Positions 1 through 7,785 of a stretch of DNA of 64,000 nucleotides are shown piece after piece. Location of the stretch: assembly GCF_040362765.1 (NCBI RefSeq), contig NZ_BAABWK010000002.1, positions 992,001 to 1,056,000 on the forward strand, in the 5' to 3' direction. The position numbers were made by a program, and so were the translations under genes. The stretch is from Pyruvatibacter sp. HU-CL02332. Its GTDB lineage: Bacteria; Pseudomonadota; Alphaproteobacteria; CGMCC-115125. Position 1 is the stretch's first letter. Every line of letters starts with the position of its first letter. The notes beneath the pieces are model-generated. The model had not been told where the DNA came from. It saw only the letters and a list, made by a program, of their open reading frames with translations, and did no database searches.

Positions 1-77
1 ATTTTGGCCGCCCCTTTGGTGCCAGACAGCTGACGATGAGTATCGGCCTTCAGGGGGCCTATATCGGGCTTGCCTGA
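1..77 (+). CDS. possible 3' end of a gene cut by the window edge
   Basis: An open frame enters from the left edge and stops with TGA at 75-77. Its last residues read FGARQLTMSIGLQGAYIGLA. About two thirds of the codons end in G or C, which fits the coding genes around it, but 24 codons are too few to prove coding. I do not recognise the family. The tRNA gene begins 40 bases later. Confidence 0.3.
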   Translation, partial: FGRPFGARQLTMSIGLQGAYIGLA

Positions 78-117
78 GGTCGCTCCATGCCGCTATAACG
101 CCGCCTTCGCGTGGTCA

Positions 118-194
118 CGGAGTGTGGCGCAGCCCGGTAGCGCACCTCGTTCGGGACGAGGGGGTCGCAAGTTCGAATCTTGCCACTCCGACCA
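118..194 (+). tRNA. tRNA-Pro (anticodon CGG)
   Basis: The acceptor arm CGGAGTG pairs with CACTCCG, followed by A and an encoded CCA end. The anticodon stem CCTCG/CGAGG closes a 7-base loop TTCGGGA whose middle is CGG, which reads CCG proline codons. The T loop TTCGAAT is canonical with stem GCAAG/CTTGC. The length is 77 bases. It is a lone tRNA gene, with the 3' end of a histidine kinase gene convergent downstream. Confidence 0.95.
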
Positions 195-238
195 GTGAAA
201 CGGCGACCTACCCTATATTCTCAGCAGCACAGAGCCAG

Positions 239-1630
239 TTATGCGGCAGATGTGTCGACGTGGTTTTCCTGCTGGATGTGAAGCGGGAAAGCGATTGATA
301 CTTTTGTGCCTTCGCCCACGATGCTCTCAAGCTTGAAATCACCGGACATTATTTCTGTCAGGGACTTCGCAAGTGGAAGCCCCAGGCCGGTACCGTCTTG
401 CTGGCGGGTCATTGCATTGGCCACTTGGCCAAATGGCGCCAACACATTTGGCAGGTCCTCTTCGGGAATACCAATCCCGGTATCACTCACAGCGATGCAC
501 CAGCGGTCCATATCGTTTGCAACCTGAACGCTTACGCTGCCTCCAGGCTCTGTGAACTTCACCCCATTGGAGATAAGATTGAGCAGTATCTGCTGGAGCG
601 CACGAGGGTCAGCCATCACGGTGGCGTCTTCCGGAACATCGGAAACTCTGAATTCGACCTGCCGCTGATCAGCCTGAGGCGCAATCATGGAAGCAGTCTC
701 GTTCAAAGCTTCACTGAGACGTACCGGTTCTGGAAAGACTTCGAACTTGTTCGCCTCGATCTTTGAGAGATCAAGAATATCATTGACGAGCTTCAACAAG
801 AAACCACCGCTGCTGTGAATGTGCTGGGCGTATTCTCCGTATCGCTTGTCTCCCAGATCACCAAAAATGCGGTGCTCCATGAGTTCTGAGAAACCAAGAA
901 TAGCGTTGAGTGGTGTTCGAAGTTCATGGCTCATATTCGCCAGGAACTGGCTTTTCGCCCGGTTAGCGCCATCAGCCTGCAGCGCAGCCTTTTCTGCTCG
1001 AATGCTCGTTGCCTTGAGCAGCTCTTGCTGGCGCTCCAGGCGTTGAATGGCCCTGATACGTCGCAATTCGTTTGCCGCTCGATGGCGAATCTGAGTCATA
1101 CGGATCGCGTAGGCGAGTGATGCCAGCAATGCGCTAAAGAAGAAGTGGAAGCTGTAGTGGGCAATCATGTCACTGCCGGTGTTGGGACCCATCAATGCGT
1201 AGGAGACGCCAGCCATGCAGAGCAGGATGATGCCCACAAGGGTCATCGTAGAATGAACGACAAGACCGGCGGCAATCACTACCAATGAAAGCGTCGTGGC
1301 GATTGACGCATCAGGGTGCACGACCGCATGCACGATGGTCACAACCGAGAGTATCGTCATGACGATCGCTTCGAAGCTGCGGGTCCGTTCTGCTGCGGCG
1401 CCAATCCACGTTGAACACATCCGCATACAGAAGAACGAGCAAGAAGCCGCGAGTGAAACCGCAAACATCACCAAGTTTGCGGGATGCGGGAGGAAGAACA
1501 GGTGCATACCCATCATCACGGCATAGAACACGCCCACGCCCGTTGTCAGGTAGCGCAGGGCCTGATGGCCTTGTTCATGCTTTAGGCGCTCAATGGCCGC
1601 TGAGGGCCGGCGGCGCAAAAACCGCAACAT
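239..1630 (-). CDS. orphan membrane-bound sensor histidine kinase
   Basis: This is a 463-residue two-component sensor kinase. The N-terminal 185 residues hold about six membrane segments with short loops and no large periplasmic domain, so the signal is probably sensed in or near the membrane. A basic helical linker (about 190-225) leads to the HisKA domain, where the phosphoacceptor is His235 in MSHELRTPLNAILGF. The ATPase domain follows with an N box (LLNLISNGVKF), G1 box (DTGIGIP) and G2 box (GTGLGL). There is no receiver domain and no response-regulator gene beside it, so the partner is elsewhere. The ATG at 1630 is preferred because AAGGATG lies a suitable distance upstream; a TTG at 1663 would add 11 residues. 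The organisation recalls the DivJ/PdhS-like kinases of alphaproteobacteria, but that subgroup is a guess. Confidence 0.9.
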   Translation of the reverse strand: MLRFLRRRPSAAIERLKHEQGHQALRYLTTGVGVFYAVMMGMHLFFLPHPANLVMFAVSLAASCSFFCMRMCSTWIGAAAERTRSFEAIVMTILSVVTIVHAVVHPDASIATTLSLVVIAAGLVVHSTMTLVGIILLCMAGVSYALMGPNTGSDMIAHYSFHFFFSALLASLAYAIRMTQIRHRAANELRRIRAIQRLERQQELLKATSIRAEKAALQADGANRAKSQFLANMSHELRTPLNAILGFSELMEHRIFGDLGDKRYGEYAQHIHSSGGFLLKLVNDILDLSKIEANKFEVFPEPVRLSEALNETASMIAPQADQRQVEFRVSDVPEDATVMADPRALQQILLNLISNGVKFTEPGGSVSVQVANDMDRWCIAVSDTGIGIPEEDLPNVLAPFGQVANAMTRQQDGTGLGLPLAKSLTEIMSGDFKLESIVGEGTKVSIAFPLHIQQENHVDTSAA

Positions 1631-1781
1631 GGGTGGACATCCTTGGAGCTCGTGAAGCCCCAATGTGACCTGCCGTTGCTTAATATGGAGTAAGGCCGAC
1701 GCCTTTCGATTTACCGAAAACCGGCGCGTTTGCTGATTGCAGTGCTTAATTCCTGATCATTTTTGCCGCCGCCGCATAGCT

Positions 1782-1795
1782 TTGACCCAGATCAA
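1782..1795. promoter_or_regulatory. FNR/FixK-type box upstream of the diiron gene
   Basis: TTGACCCAGATCAA matches the FNR/FixK consensus TTGAT-N4-ATCAA at 9 of 10 specified bases. Its centre lies about 84 bases before the diiron ATG. A candidate -10 hexamer CATGAT at 1817-1822 would put the transcription start near 1830, with the box at about -41.5, the usual class II activator position. No FNR-family gene is in this window. Confidence 0.6.
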
Positions 1796-1803
1796 GGACA
1801 AAA

Positions 1804-1819
1804 ATGACGCCTGCGTCAT
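1804..1819. promoter_or_regulatory. perfect 16-bp palindrome next to the FNR-type box
   Basis: ATGACGC-CT-GCGTCAT is a perfect inverted repeat (7-bp arms, 2-bp spacer). It lies 23 bp centre-to-centre downstream of the FNR-type box and overlaps the start of the candidate -10 element. A second regulator could bind here. I cannot assign it to a family. Confidence 0.4.
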
Positions 1820-1872
1820 GATTTACCCATCACACCAACGGCTGCGTGCCGCGCTTGTGCCGGGAGGATTTC

Positions 1873-3006
1873 ATGGCCGAGACCCAAAAAGACCAGATCA
1901 CAAAAGACGAAATCTACAACACTGTGGAGCCGGATGACTTTGCAGCGATGATTGAATGCGACCGCTATCTTGAGCGGGCAAGTGCATTCGACAAAATTAT
2001 CTCGGCGACGCATGACCATTTCTGGGACCCGATGGACAAACGGTACATCGACTTCTCCGAGCCGTTCGATGTTGAGAACGAATTCATGGTCGATCCTGAA
2101 ATGACTGTTGGGTATGGGACGGCTGTCTGGGACAAGCTGTCGCCAAAGGATCGTGTGAAGCTGACCAACCTCGACACGCATTGGTCGCTTTCAAACATTC
2201 TGCACGGTGAGCAAGGTGCCATGGCACTGTCAGCATCGCTGTGTCATATCCTGCGGGACCCCGGCGCACAGGAATACGCGGCCAATCAGGCGCGCGAAGA
2301 AGCGCGGCACGTAACAGCTTTCATCGAGATTGTTCGCTCTCGGTTTGGCAAGCCGATGCCTGCTGGCCCTGTACTGCGCGACACGTTGACCGAGCTCGTA
2401 AACTCCAAGCTCGCCTGGAAGAAAATCGTCGGCATGCAGCTCCTCATAGAGGGCCTGGCAATGGGTGCCTTTGCGACATTCTACAATCGTGGCCGCGACC
2501 CCCTGATTGTGCGCCTCGCACAGCTGGCCATGACGGATGAAGCGTTCCACCACAAGTTCGGCAAGATCTGGGCGGACCGCACCATTCCTCATCTCAATGA
2601 GGAAGAGCACAACAAGATCGAAGACTGGGCATGGCAGGTGTTTTCAAACCTGCTCTACAATCTCGCATCGCCTGACCAGAAGAAGCACATCTATGTGCAG
2701 GTCGGACTCGACTGGGAGTGGGTTCAAGGCGCCTTCATGGAAGGCATGACGGATGAGAAGGTGCGTGAAAACATGCAGCAATCGTCCAACATCTTCCGTG
2801 TGCTTGTGAAGACTCTGCTCATGTGCGGGATCATCACCAAGCGTACCGCCGGTAACTATGCAGCTTACATCGATATGAAACAGCTGCAGATGGAAGGTGA
2901 TGAGATGGTTGGTGACTCGATTGCAGCGCACGGCATCGAGCAGCTCAAGAAGATCAACTCAAAGAATGAGGCGCTTCGTGCCCTTTCAGGACAAGCGGCC
3001 GACTAG
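1873..3006 (+). CDS. ferritin-like (R2-type) diiron protein
   Basis: This is a 377-residue soluble helical protein with the two EX~30EXXH motifs of ferritin-like/ribonucleotide-reductase-R2-like diiron proteins. The predicted metal ligands are Glu113 (HGEQGA), Glu143 and His146 (EEARH), Glu193 (LIEGLAMG), and Glu223 and His226 (DEAFHH). Such sites use O2 to oxidise organic substrates or store oxidising equivalents. The substrate is not evident, and an AurF-like N-oxygenase or a fatty-acyl oxidase are both possible. The ATG at 1873 is chosen because GGGAGGA sits 5-10 bases upstream; an earlier frame-open start at 1846 lacks this. The gene stands alone, with an FNR/FixK-type box upstream that suggests oxygen-responsive expression. 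All six ligands are present, so an active diiron centre is likely. Confidence 0.8.
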   Translation: MAETQKDQITKDEIYNTVEPDDFAAMIECDRYLERASAFDKIISATHDHFWDPMDKRYIDFSEPFDVENEFMVDPEMTVGYGTAVWDKLSPKDRVKLTNLDTHWSLSNILHGEQGAMALSASLCHILRDPGAQEYAANQAREEARHVTAFIEIVRSRFGKPMPAGPVLRDTLTELVNSKLAWKKIVGMQLLIEGLAMGAFATFYNRGRDPLIVRLAQLAMTDEAFHHKFGKIWADRTIPHLNEEEHNKIEDWAWQVFSNLLYNLASPDQKKHIYVQVGLDWEWVQGAFMEGMTDEKVRENMQQSSNIFRVLVKTLLMCGIITKRTAGNYAAYIDMKQLQMEGDEMVGDSIAAHGIEQLKKINSKNEALRALSGQAAD

Positions 3007-3032
3007 GTGGTCACAGATCCAGCGGTTTTGCA

Positions 3033-3058
3033 GGGCCGTGTCTCTCCAAGGACGGCCC
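3033..3058 (+). terminator. weak hairpin after the diiron gene
   Basis: GGGCCGT (3033-3039) pairs with ACGGCCC (3052-3058) around a 12-base loop, 26 bases after the stop codon. There is no T-tract, so intrinsic termination is uncertain; it could instead protect the 3' end. Confidence 0.35.
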
Positions 3059-3201
3059 CGCAGATCACGCTATTCCCTCAGCGGTTTTGTCAGGCGATGA
3101 CCCTAGCCCAGTCTGGCAGTTCTCAAGAGGGGACACGCGGCTCCAGCATCGTTTCGGCGGTGCTGGGGTCGTTGTCGTTTTGACGGGCATATGTGTGCGC
3201 C

Positions 3202-4074
3202 CTAGTGGCCCGTAAACTTTGGAGCCCGTTTCTGCACGAAATGGTCCACGCCTTCCTTGAAGTCGTCAGTTGCAAAACTCTTCTGCATTTCGCTGTCGCC
3301 GGTCGTGATGGCCTCACTCAAGGACTGGAACTTCGCCTTCCACACCTGTGCCTTCATGACGGCCACGGAGCGCGGGCTGACGGTATCGGCCATTTCCTGA
3401 GCGTAGGCGACTGCTTCATTGACGAGTTCCTGGGTCGGCACCGTCTTGTTGAGCAAGCCAATGGTTTTGGCCTCCTGCGCATCCACGCGCCGTGCTGAAA
3501 ACAACAAATCCATGGCGGCCGAGTGTCCTGCCAACTCAGGCAAGAGCCATGAAATGCCGTGCTCTGCAATGAGGCCGCGTTTTGCGAACGACGTTGTGTA
3601 GAACATGTCCTCGGCACCGATGCGCATGTCACACCAAAGGGCAAATACCATTCCAAGTCCGGCACATGGACCGTTGATTGCCGCGATTATGGGTTTGGGT
3701 ATTTGAGGCATGTACCCAAAACGCCCGCCCATATTGTCAGAGATGTCGGGGCCTAGAGAGCGATCCCAATCATAGGTTTCACCCTCATTGCCCTGCGCCA
3801 ACTCGCGCTTCTCTCCAGCGTCAGGGTCAATGCTCTGCAGGAGATTCATATCTGCGCCGGCACAAAACCCCCGGCCGGCGCCCGTCACGACGATAGCACG
3901 CACAGCGTCATCATTTGCGCATGCCGCGAGCGCCTTGCGCATGGAGTTTTGCATCGCGGCAGTCCATGCATTGAGCTTGTCCGGGCGGTCCAGGGTAATG
4001 ACCGCAACCGCACCGCGGGTCTCAAGGCTGATATCCTCAAACTCATCTGACGACATGTCTGCAACTGCACTCAT
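3202..4074 (-). CDS. enoyl-CoA hydratase/isomerase (crotonase) family protein
   Basis: This 290-residue crotonase-fold enzyme acts on acyl-CoA thioesters. The conserved blocks are GRGFCAGADMN (first oxyanion-hole loop), INGPCAGLGMVFALWCDMRI (second loop and substrate pocket), and KRGLIAEHGISWLLPELAG, which carries a Glu where hydratases keep one catalytic acid. The exact reaction (hydration, isomerisation or another crotonase chemistry) cannot be read from sequence. The ATG at 4074 has GGGAGA at a good distance; an in-frame start at 4152 would add 26 unconserved residues and run into the divergent promoter. It is divergent from a second crotonase gene starting at 4167 and probably shares the 92-bp intergenic promoter region with it. 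A role in fatty or aromatic acyl-CoA breakdown is likely. Confidence 0.88.
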   Translation of the reverse strand: MSAVADMSSDEFEDISLETRGAVAVITLDRPDKLNAWTAAMQNSMRKALAACANDDAVRAIVVTGAGRGFCAGADMNLLQSIDPDAGEKRELAQGNEGETYDWDRSLGPDISDNMGGRFGYMPQIPKPIIAAINGPCAGLGMVFALWCDMRIGAEDMFYTTSFAKRGLIAEHGISWLLPELAGHSAAMDLLFSARRVDAQEAKTIGLLNKTVPTQELVNEAVAYAQEMADTVSPRSVAVMKAQVWKAKFQSLSEAITTGDSEMQKSFATDDFKEGVDHFVQKRAPKFTGH

Positions 4075-4166
4075 TTTTGATCTCCCAGGGCGGGTTTCTT
4101 GTTGGCGCCCGCTTTCGTTTATGCTTCCAGGCAATTGCGCCTCACCCAGCACCAGAAGGCAAGCCC

Positions 4167-4973
4167 ATGTCGCAGTATGAAACCATCATTGCAGAAACAC
4201 CCGTGGAGCGTGTCCGGCTGATAAAGCTCAACAGGCCACGTCAACTCAACGCCTATTCAACGCGCATGTGCGAGGAACTCTGCATAGAAATTGATGCCTA
4301 TCTGAAGGATGATGCTCTACGTGCGCTAGTCCTCACCGGCGAGGGCCGCGGGTTCTGCGCAGGAGGGGATGTCTCCAGCGCGGATGAAGACCGGGATGAT
4401 CTGATGCAACAACAGCTGTCCCATGGTCGAGAGATGCGTGATGGAATGCACAGAGTCATTCAGGCTTTGCATCATCTGGACAAACCGGTGATCGCGGCAA
4501 TCAACGGGCCGGCGGTGGCCGGCGGACTGGCACTGGCCTTGGCATGTGACATTCGCATCGCGGACGAAGACGCGAAACTTGGAGATACCTCGGGCCGATT
4601 TGCCTTGTTGCCGGATGAAGGGGGCGCATGGCTGTTCCCGCGTGCCATGGGTCTGGATCGTGCTTTGAAAATGACCATGCTCGCTGAGACCTACCCTGCC
4701 CGCGAGGCTCAGACGCTGGGCCTGGTGACGGAAGTGGTTGCCCGTGGTGAAGCGCTGAACCAATCACTCGATCTGGCGCAACGCATTGCCGCACAATCAC
4801 CGCTCGCCGTGAGGTTGGCCAAAGGCATGATGACGACGTCCATGGATATGACGCTTGAGCAATCACAGCGTGAAGCGGCTCTTGCTGTCATGGTCGCCAA
4901 CCCGTCGAAAGACGTTGCGGAAGGCGTCAGGGCGTTTTTCAAAAAGGAAACGCCCATTTTCACAGGGCACTAG
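4167..4973 (+). CDS. enoyl-CoA hydratase/isomerase (crotonase) family protein
   Basis: This is a second crotonase of 268 residues, clearly a paralog of its divergent neighbour but not a recent duplicate. Conserved blocks are GRGFCAGGDVS, INGPAVAGGLALALACDIRIA and ALLPDEGGAWLFPRAMG, the last containing the acidic residue and glycines typical of hydratases/isomerases. The ATG at 4167 follows AGAAGG by 8 bases. The stop codon shares the tetranucleotide CTAG with the stop of the convergent TetR gene. The proximity of a TetR regulator, a VOC protein and two crotonases suggests a small acyl-CoA catabolic locus, but no substrate is indicated. Confidence 0.88.
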   Translation: MSQYETIIAETPVERVRLIKLNRPRQLNAYSTRMCEELCIEIDAYLKDDALRALVLTGEGRGFCAGGDVSSADEDRDDLMQQQLSHGREMRDGMHRVIQALHHLDKPVIAAINGPAVAGGLALALACDIRIADEDAKLGDTSGRFALLPDEGGAWLFPRAMGLDRALKMTMLAETYPAREAQTLGLVTEVVARGEALNQSLDLAQRIAAQSPLAVRLAKGMMTTSMDMTLEQSQREAALAVMVANPSKDVAEGVRAFFKKETPIFTGH

Positions 4974-5566
4974 TCCGGCTCTCTTATGCCACTCGAAATA
5001 AGACCGACGATTTCATCTGCGAATGACTGTGTAAGCGGTGCGTGAACCGTCAGTAAACGGAAGAATATCGGTCCGTAGATCAGATCCAGAGTTGTCTCAA
5101 TAGGCAGGTCTGCCCGGACTTCGCCAGACATTTGTGCACGCGCCAGGATCGCGCGCCCCTCTTCACGACCTGTCATGACCACCTGATTGCGGAAGGCCTT
5201 GAACATCTCGCTATCGCGCTCCGCTGTGGCAAGCATCAGCGCCGTTTGTTTTCCACGTGTTGTTGAAAACCGCGCGATGAGGCCACGAACGTGGGTGCGC
5301 AGGTCTGCCAACGCTGACTGGCTTTCCACGACACCAGGTGCATCCGGCATACGGGCCATAAGGGCGGCCATGGCCAACTCGCGGGCATTTGCCCAATAGC
5401 GATAGATCGTCGGCTTACCCACTTTTGCCCGAGCGGCAACGGCCTCAATGGTCAATCGCGCTGGACCAGCATCATCCAGCAATTCGCGGGCGGCCTTCAG
5501 GATAGCTGCCTCGGCCTGTGCGCTTCTTGGTCGCCCTCGCCTTTTCTGCTCCGCCATACTTTTCAT
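4970..5566 (-). CDS. TetR/AcrR-family transcriptional regulator
   Basis: This 198-residue repressor-type regulator has an N-terminal helix-turn-helix at about residues 15-60. It includes the signature TIEAVAARAKVGKPTIYRYW, followed by a variable all-helical ligand-binding and dimerisation domain. The preceding stretch (KRRGRPRSAQ) is a basic arm. It diverges from the VOC gene starting at 5620, and a palindrome at 5576-5603 lies just upstream of its own start, so autoregulation plus control of the VOC gene is likely. Two starts are possible, ATG at 5566 or ATG at 5557 (MAEQKRRG); neither has a strong ribosome site. The ligand is unknown, and acyl-CoA or an aromatic acid would fit the neighbours. 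Confidence 0.88.
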   Translation of the reverse strand: MKSMAEQKRRGRPRSAQAEAAILKAARELLDDAGPARLTIEAVAARAKVGKPTIYRYWANARELAMAALMARMPDAPGVVESQSALADLRTHVRGLIARFSTTRGKQTALMLATAERDSEMFKAFRNQVVMTGREEGRAILARAQMSGEVRADLPIETTLDLIYGPIFFRLLTVHAPLTQSFADEIVGLISSGIREPD

Positions 5567-5575
5567 CTTGCTTAT

Positions 5576-5603
5576 TTATGAAACGGTACGTAACGTTTTA
5601 TAA
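5576..5603. promoter_or_regulatory. palindromic operator in the TetR/VOC divergent region
   Basis: The 28-bp inverted repeat pairs 12 of 14 positions around its centre. The core AAACGGTACGTAACGTTT (5581-5598) matches its own reverse complement at 16 of 18 bases. It lies in the 53-bp gap between the divergent TetR and VOC genes, the classical position for a TetR dimer to repress both directions. Confidence 0.6.
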
Positions 5604-5619
5604 CATGATGGAGGAACCA

Positions 5620-6075
5620 ATGCCAGAGATACCCCTGAACTTTGCCCTGTCGCCGTACATTTCCGTCAAAGGTGCCAGCGATGCCATTGCCTTTTACACC
5701 GCGGCTTTTGGCGCGGAAGAACAGTTTCGACTGGAAGAACCCGACGGTGGGCGGATCGGCCATTCGGAAATACGGATTGGTGGGAACACCATCATGATTG
5801 CCGACGAATACCCGGATTTTGGCGCCCTTAGCCCGGACTCACTGGGCGGCTCGCCTGTGAAACTGCACCTCTATGTGGAGGATGTGGACAAGGTGTTTGC
5901 AACCGCCCTTGATGCTGGCGCCACAGAGCTGCGCGCTCTGAAGGATGAGTTTTACGGCGACAGAACCGGAACAATCATGGATCCGTTTGGGCATACCTGG
6001 ATGCTTGCCAGCAAGAGAGAGGAAGTGAGCCCCGAAGAAATGCAGAAACGTTGGCAGCAGATGATGGGCGGCTGA
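5620..6075 (+). CDS. VOC (glyoxalase/PhnB-like) family protein
   Basis: This is a 151-residue protein of the vicinal-oxygen-chelate fold, PhnB-like branch. It opens with SPYISVKGASDAIAFYTAAF and ends with the usual MDPFGHTWMLASKREEVSPE block. PhnB-like VOC proteins are small dimers, and the biochemical role of most is unknown. The ATG at 5620 follows GGAGGA at 5610-5615; the ATG at 5605 would precede that site. It is divergent from and probably controlled by the adjacent TetR regulator. A PLP-dependent decarboxylase starts 64 bp downstream and may be cotranscribed. Confidence 0.85.
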   Translation: MPEIPLNFALSPYISVKGASDAIAFYTAAFGAEEQFRLEEPDGGRIGHSEIRIGGNTIMIADEYPDFGALSPDSLGGSPVKLHLYVEDVDKVFATALDAGATELRALKDEFYGDRTGTIMDPFGHTWMLASKREEVSPEEMQKRWQQMMGG

Positions 6076-6139
6076 GGCCAAACAGGTTAGGCTTCTGGCG
6101 AAATACGTACAGCCAAAGAAACCTGCCGGAGAGAAACCC

Positions 6140-7390
6140 ATGCGCGTTGAAATGCCTTCAAACGGAACAGATTGGGACACGCTGTCCGCCCAGATGAACG
6201 AGATGGCCACCGGCGACGTGAAATGGCGCGACGGCAAGACGGCAGTCTATGTCTTCAATGCTGGTGAGGACGTCTCAAAGGTTCAAAAAGAGGCCTATAC
6301 GCGCTTCATGTCCGAGAACGGACTTGGGCCGATGGCTTTTCCAAGCCTCAAGCGTATGGAAGAAGAAATCATCCAGATGGGCCTGAGCCTTCTCCAGGCT
6401 CCGGAAGATGGCGCAGGGAACGTGACCTCAGGGGGCACTGACTCCATCACCATGGCCATCAAGACAGCACGTGACTATGCGCGCGCCACAGGCCGGCTTG
6501 CTGCTGGCAATCAACCCAACATTGTATTGCCATGGTCTGGCCACCCAGCCTTCGACAAGGCTGCTTTGATGATGGACATCGAGTTGCGGCGTATTCCGGT
6601 TACGGATGATTTTCTGGCTGACCCTCAGGCCATGTCAGATGCGGTTGATGCCGACACCATCATGATGGTGGGATCTGCTCCCTGCTTTCCATATGGACTG
6701 ATTGATCCGATTGCCGAGTTGGGCACAGTCGCTGAAGCCCACAATGTGTGGCTCCATGTGGATGCGTGCGTCGGTGGGTTCTTTGCGCCGTTTGCCCGCA
6801 TGAATGGTGCTGACCTTCCTGCCTTTGATTTTGCGGTACCACAGGTTCATTCCATATCGGCTGACCTGCACAAATATGGCTACTGCGCCAAAGGTGCATC
6901 GACCGTCATGTTCCGGTCGGAGGACCTCAGAGAGCACATGATCTTCGACACCAATGACTGGCCCGGCGGGCGCATGATAACTCCAACGCTTGCAGGTACA
7001 CGACCAGGTGGCGCCATTGCGGCCGCATGGGCTGTGATGAACTACCTTGGCGTTGATGGCTATCGCGCCAAACAGGGCCTTGTCGTGGAGACCCGCGAAA
7101 AGATTGAGGCCGGTGCCCGCGATCTTGGGTTTGAAATCATCGGGAAACCGCAACTGGGCCTTGTTGGGTACACACATCCAGAGCGGGATATGTTCGCCAT
7201 CTGGGGCAAGCTGTTTGAGCGTGGCTGGTTCACATCCATCGTGACGAAACCACACGGCATCCACCTGATGCTTTCGCCCAAACATGCTGAAGTGGCCGAC
7301 ACCTATCTGGCAGATCTAGCATGGGCGACAGAGCAGGTACGCGGCGCAAATGGGCCAAAAGATCAAAAAGAGATCCGCTATGGCGGCTGA
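6140..7390 (+). CDS. PLP-dependent decarboxylase, sphingosine-1-phosphate-lyase-like
   Basis: This 416-residue fold-type I PLP enzyme belongs to the group II decarboxylase/sphingosine-phosphate lyase superfamily. Visible motifs are TSGGTDSITMAIKTAR (phosphate-cup region), HVDACVGGF with the ring-stacking/Asp contact, and SADLHKYGYCAKGAST, whose Lys forms the Schiff base with PLP. The HKYG-x-x-x-KG pattern is that of S1P lyase rather than glutamate decarboxylase. The substrate could be a phosphorylated long-chain base or another amino alcohol phosphate. No membrane anchor is present, unlike the eukaryotic enzyme. It is 64 bp downstream of the VOC gene on the same strand. Family placement is firm; the substrate is inferred. 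Confidence 0.82.
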   Translation: MRVEMPSNGTDWDTLSAQMNEMATGDVKWRDGKTAVYVFNAGEDVSKVQKEAYTRFMSENGLGPMAFPSLKRMEEEIIQMGLSLLQAPEDGAGNVTSGGTDSITMAIKTARDYARATGRLAAGNQPNIVLPWSGHPAFDKAALMMDIELRRIPVTDDFLADPQAMSDAVDADTIMMVGSAPCFPYGLIDPIAELGTVAEAHNVWLHVDACVGGFFAPFARMNGADLPAFDFAVPQVHSISADLHKYGYCAKGASTVMFRSEDLREHMIFDTNDWPGGRMITPTLAGTRPGGAIAAAWAVMNYLGVDGYRAKQGLVVETREKIEAGARDLGFEIIGKPQLGLVGYTHPERDMFAIWGKLFERGWFTSIVTKPHGIHLMLSPKHAEVADTYLADLAWATEQVRGANGPKDQKEIRYGG

Positions 7391-7785
7391 CCTTTGGTCA
7401 GATATGCTGCGACGCACAATTTCCGTTAACCCTGCTATGCGTTGAGGTATGGCTGGTGCCCCTATTTGGCAATCAACCCACCACCCCTCTTCATAACATA
7501 CTGATTTTAATGGAATAATTGCCGTTATGAACATTTTTCATATTGTTCACTGTTTCACAAAGTCGTCGCACTTGCGGTATTGCCGTTTGAGAAGATTGGG
7601 CCCATCTTCCTCTCAGGCAAACAAATGATGCGGCGCACAACGGCTTAAAAAGCCACGTGTGGATTTGGTGGCCAATAAAAACGAGCTGTTCAAAACAGCC
7701 AATAAATCCGGCCATACCGGATTGGAAACGCGACCTGAAGGCATTGTAAGCGGCTGGGCATGTGTATTCCGGAAGGAATAGTCTC
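7391..7785 (+). other. 395-bp gene-free region with inverted repeat and three hairpins
   Basis: This gap separates the decarboxylase from the 64-residue membrane protein. It holds an AT-rich stretch with the inverted repeat TGAACA-N10-TGTTCA (7528-7549). Three short stem-loops follow: GGCTT-aaa-AAGCC (7642-7654), GCTGTT-caa-AACAGC (7685-7699, sharing one base) and AATCCGG-ccata-CCGGATT (7705-7723). GCCAATAAA occurs twice, at 7671 and 7698. I see no credible protein gene on either strand. It may be a promoter with a structured 5' leader, but no known riboswitch class was recognised. Confidence 0.45.
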
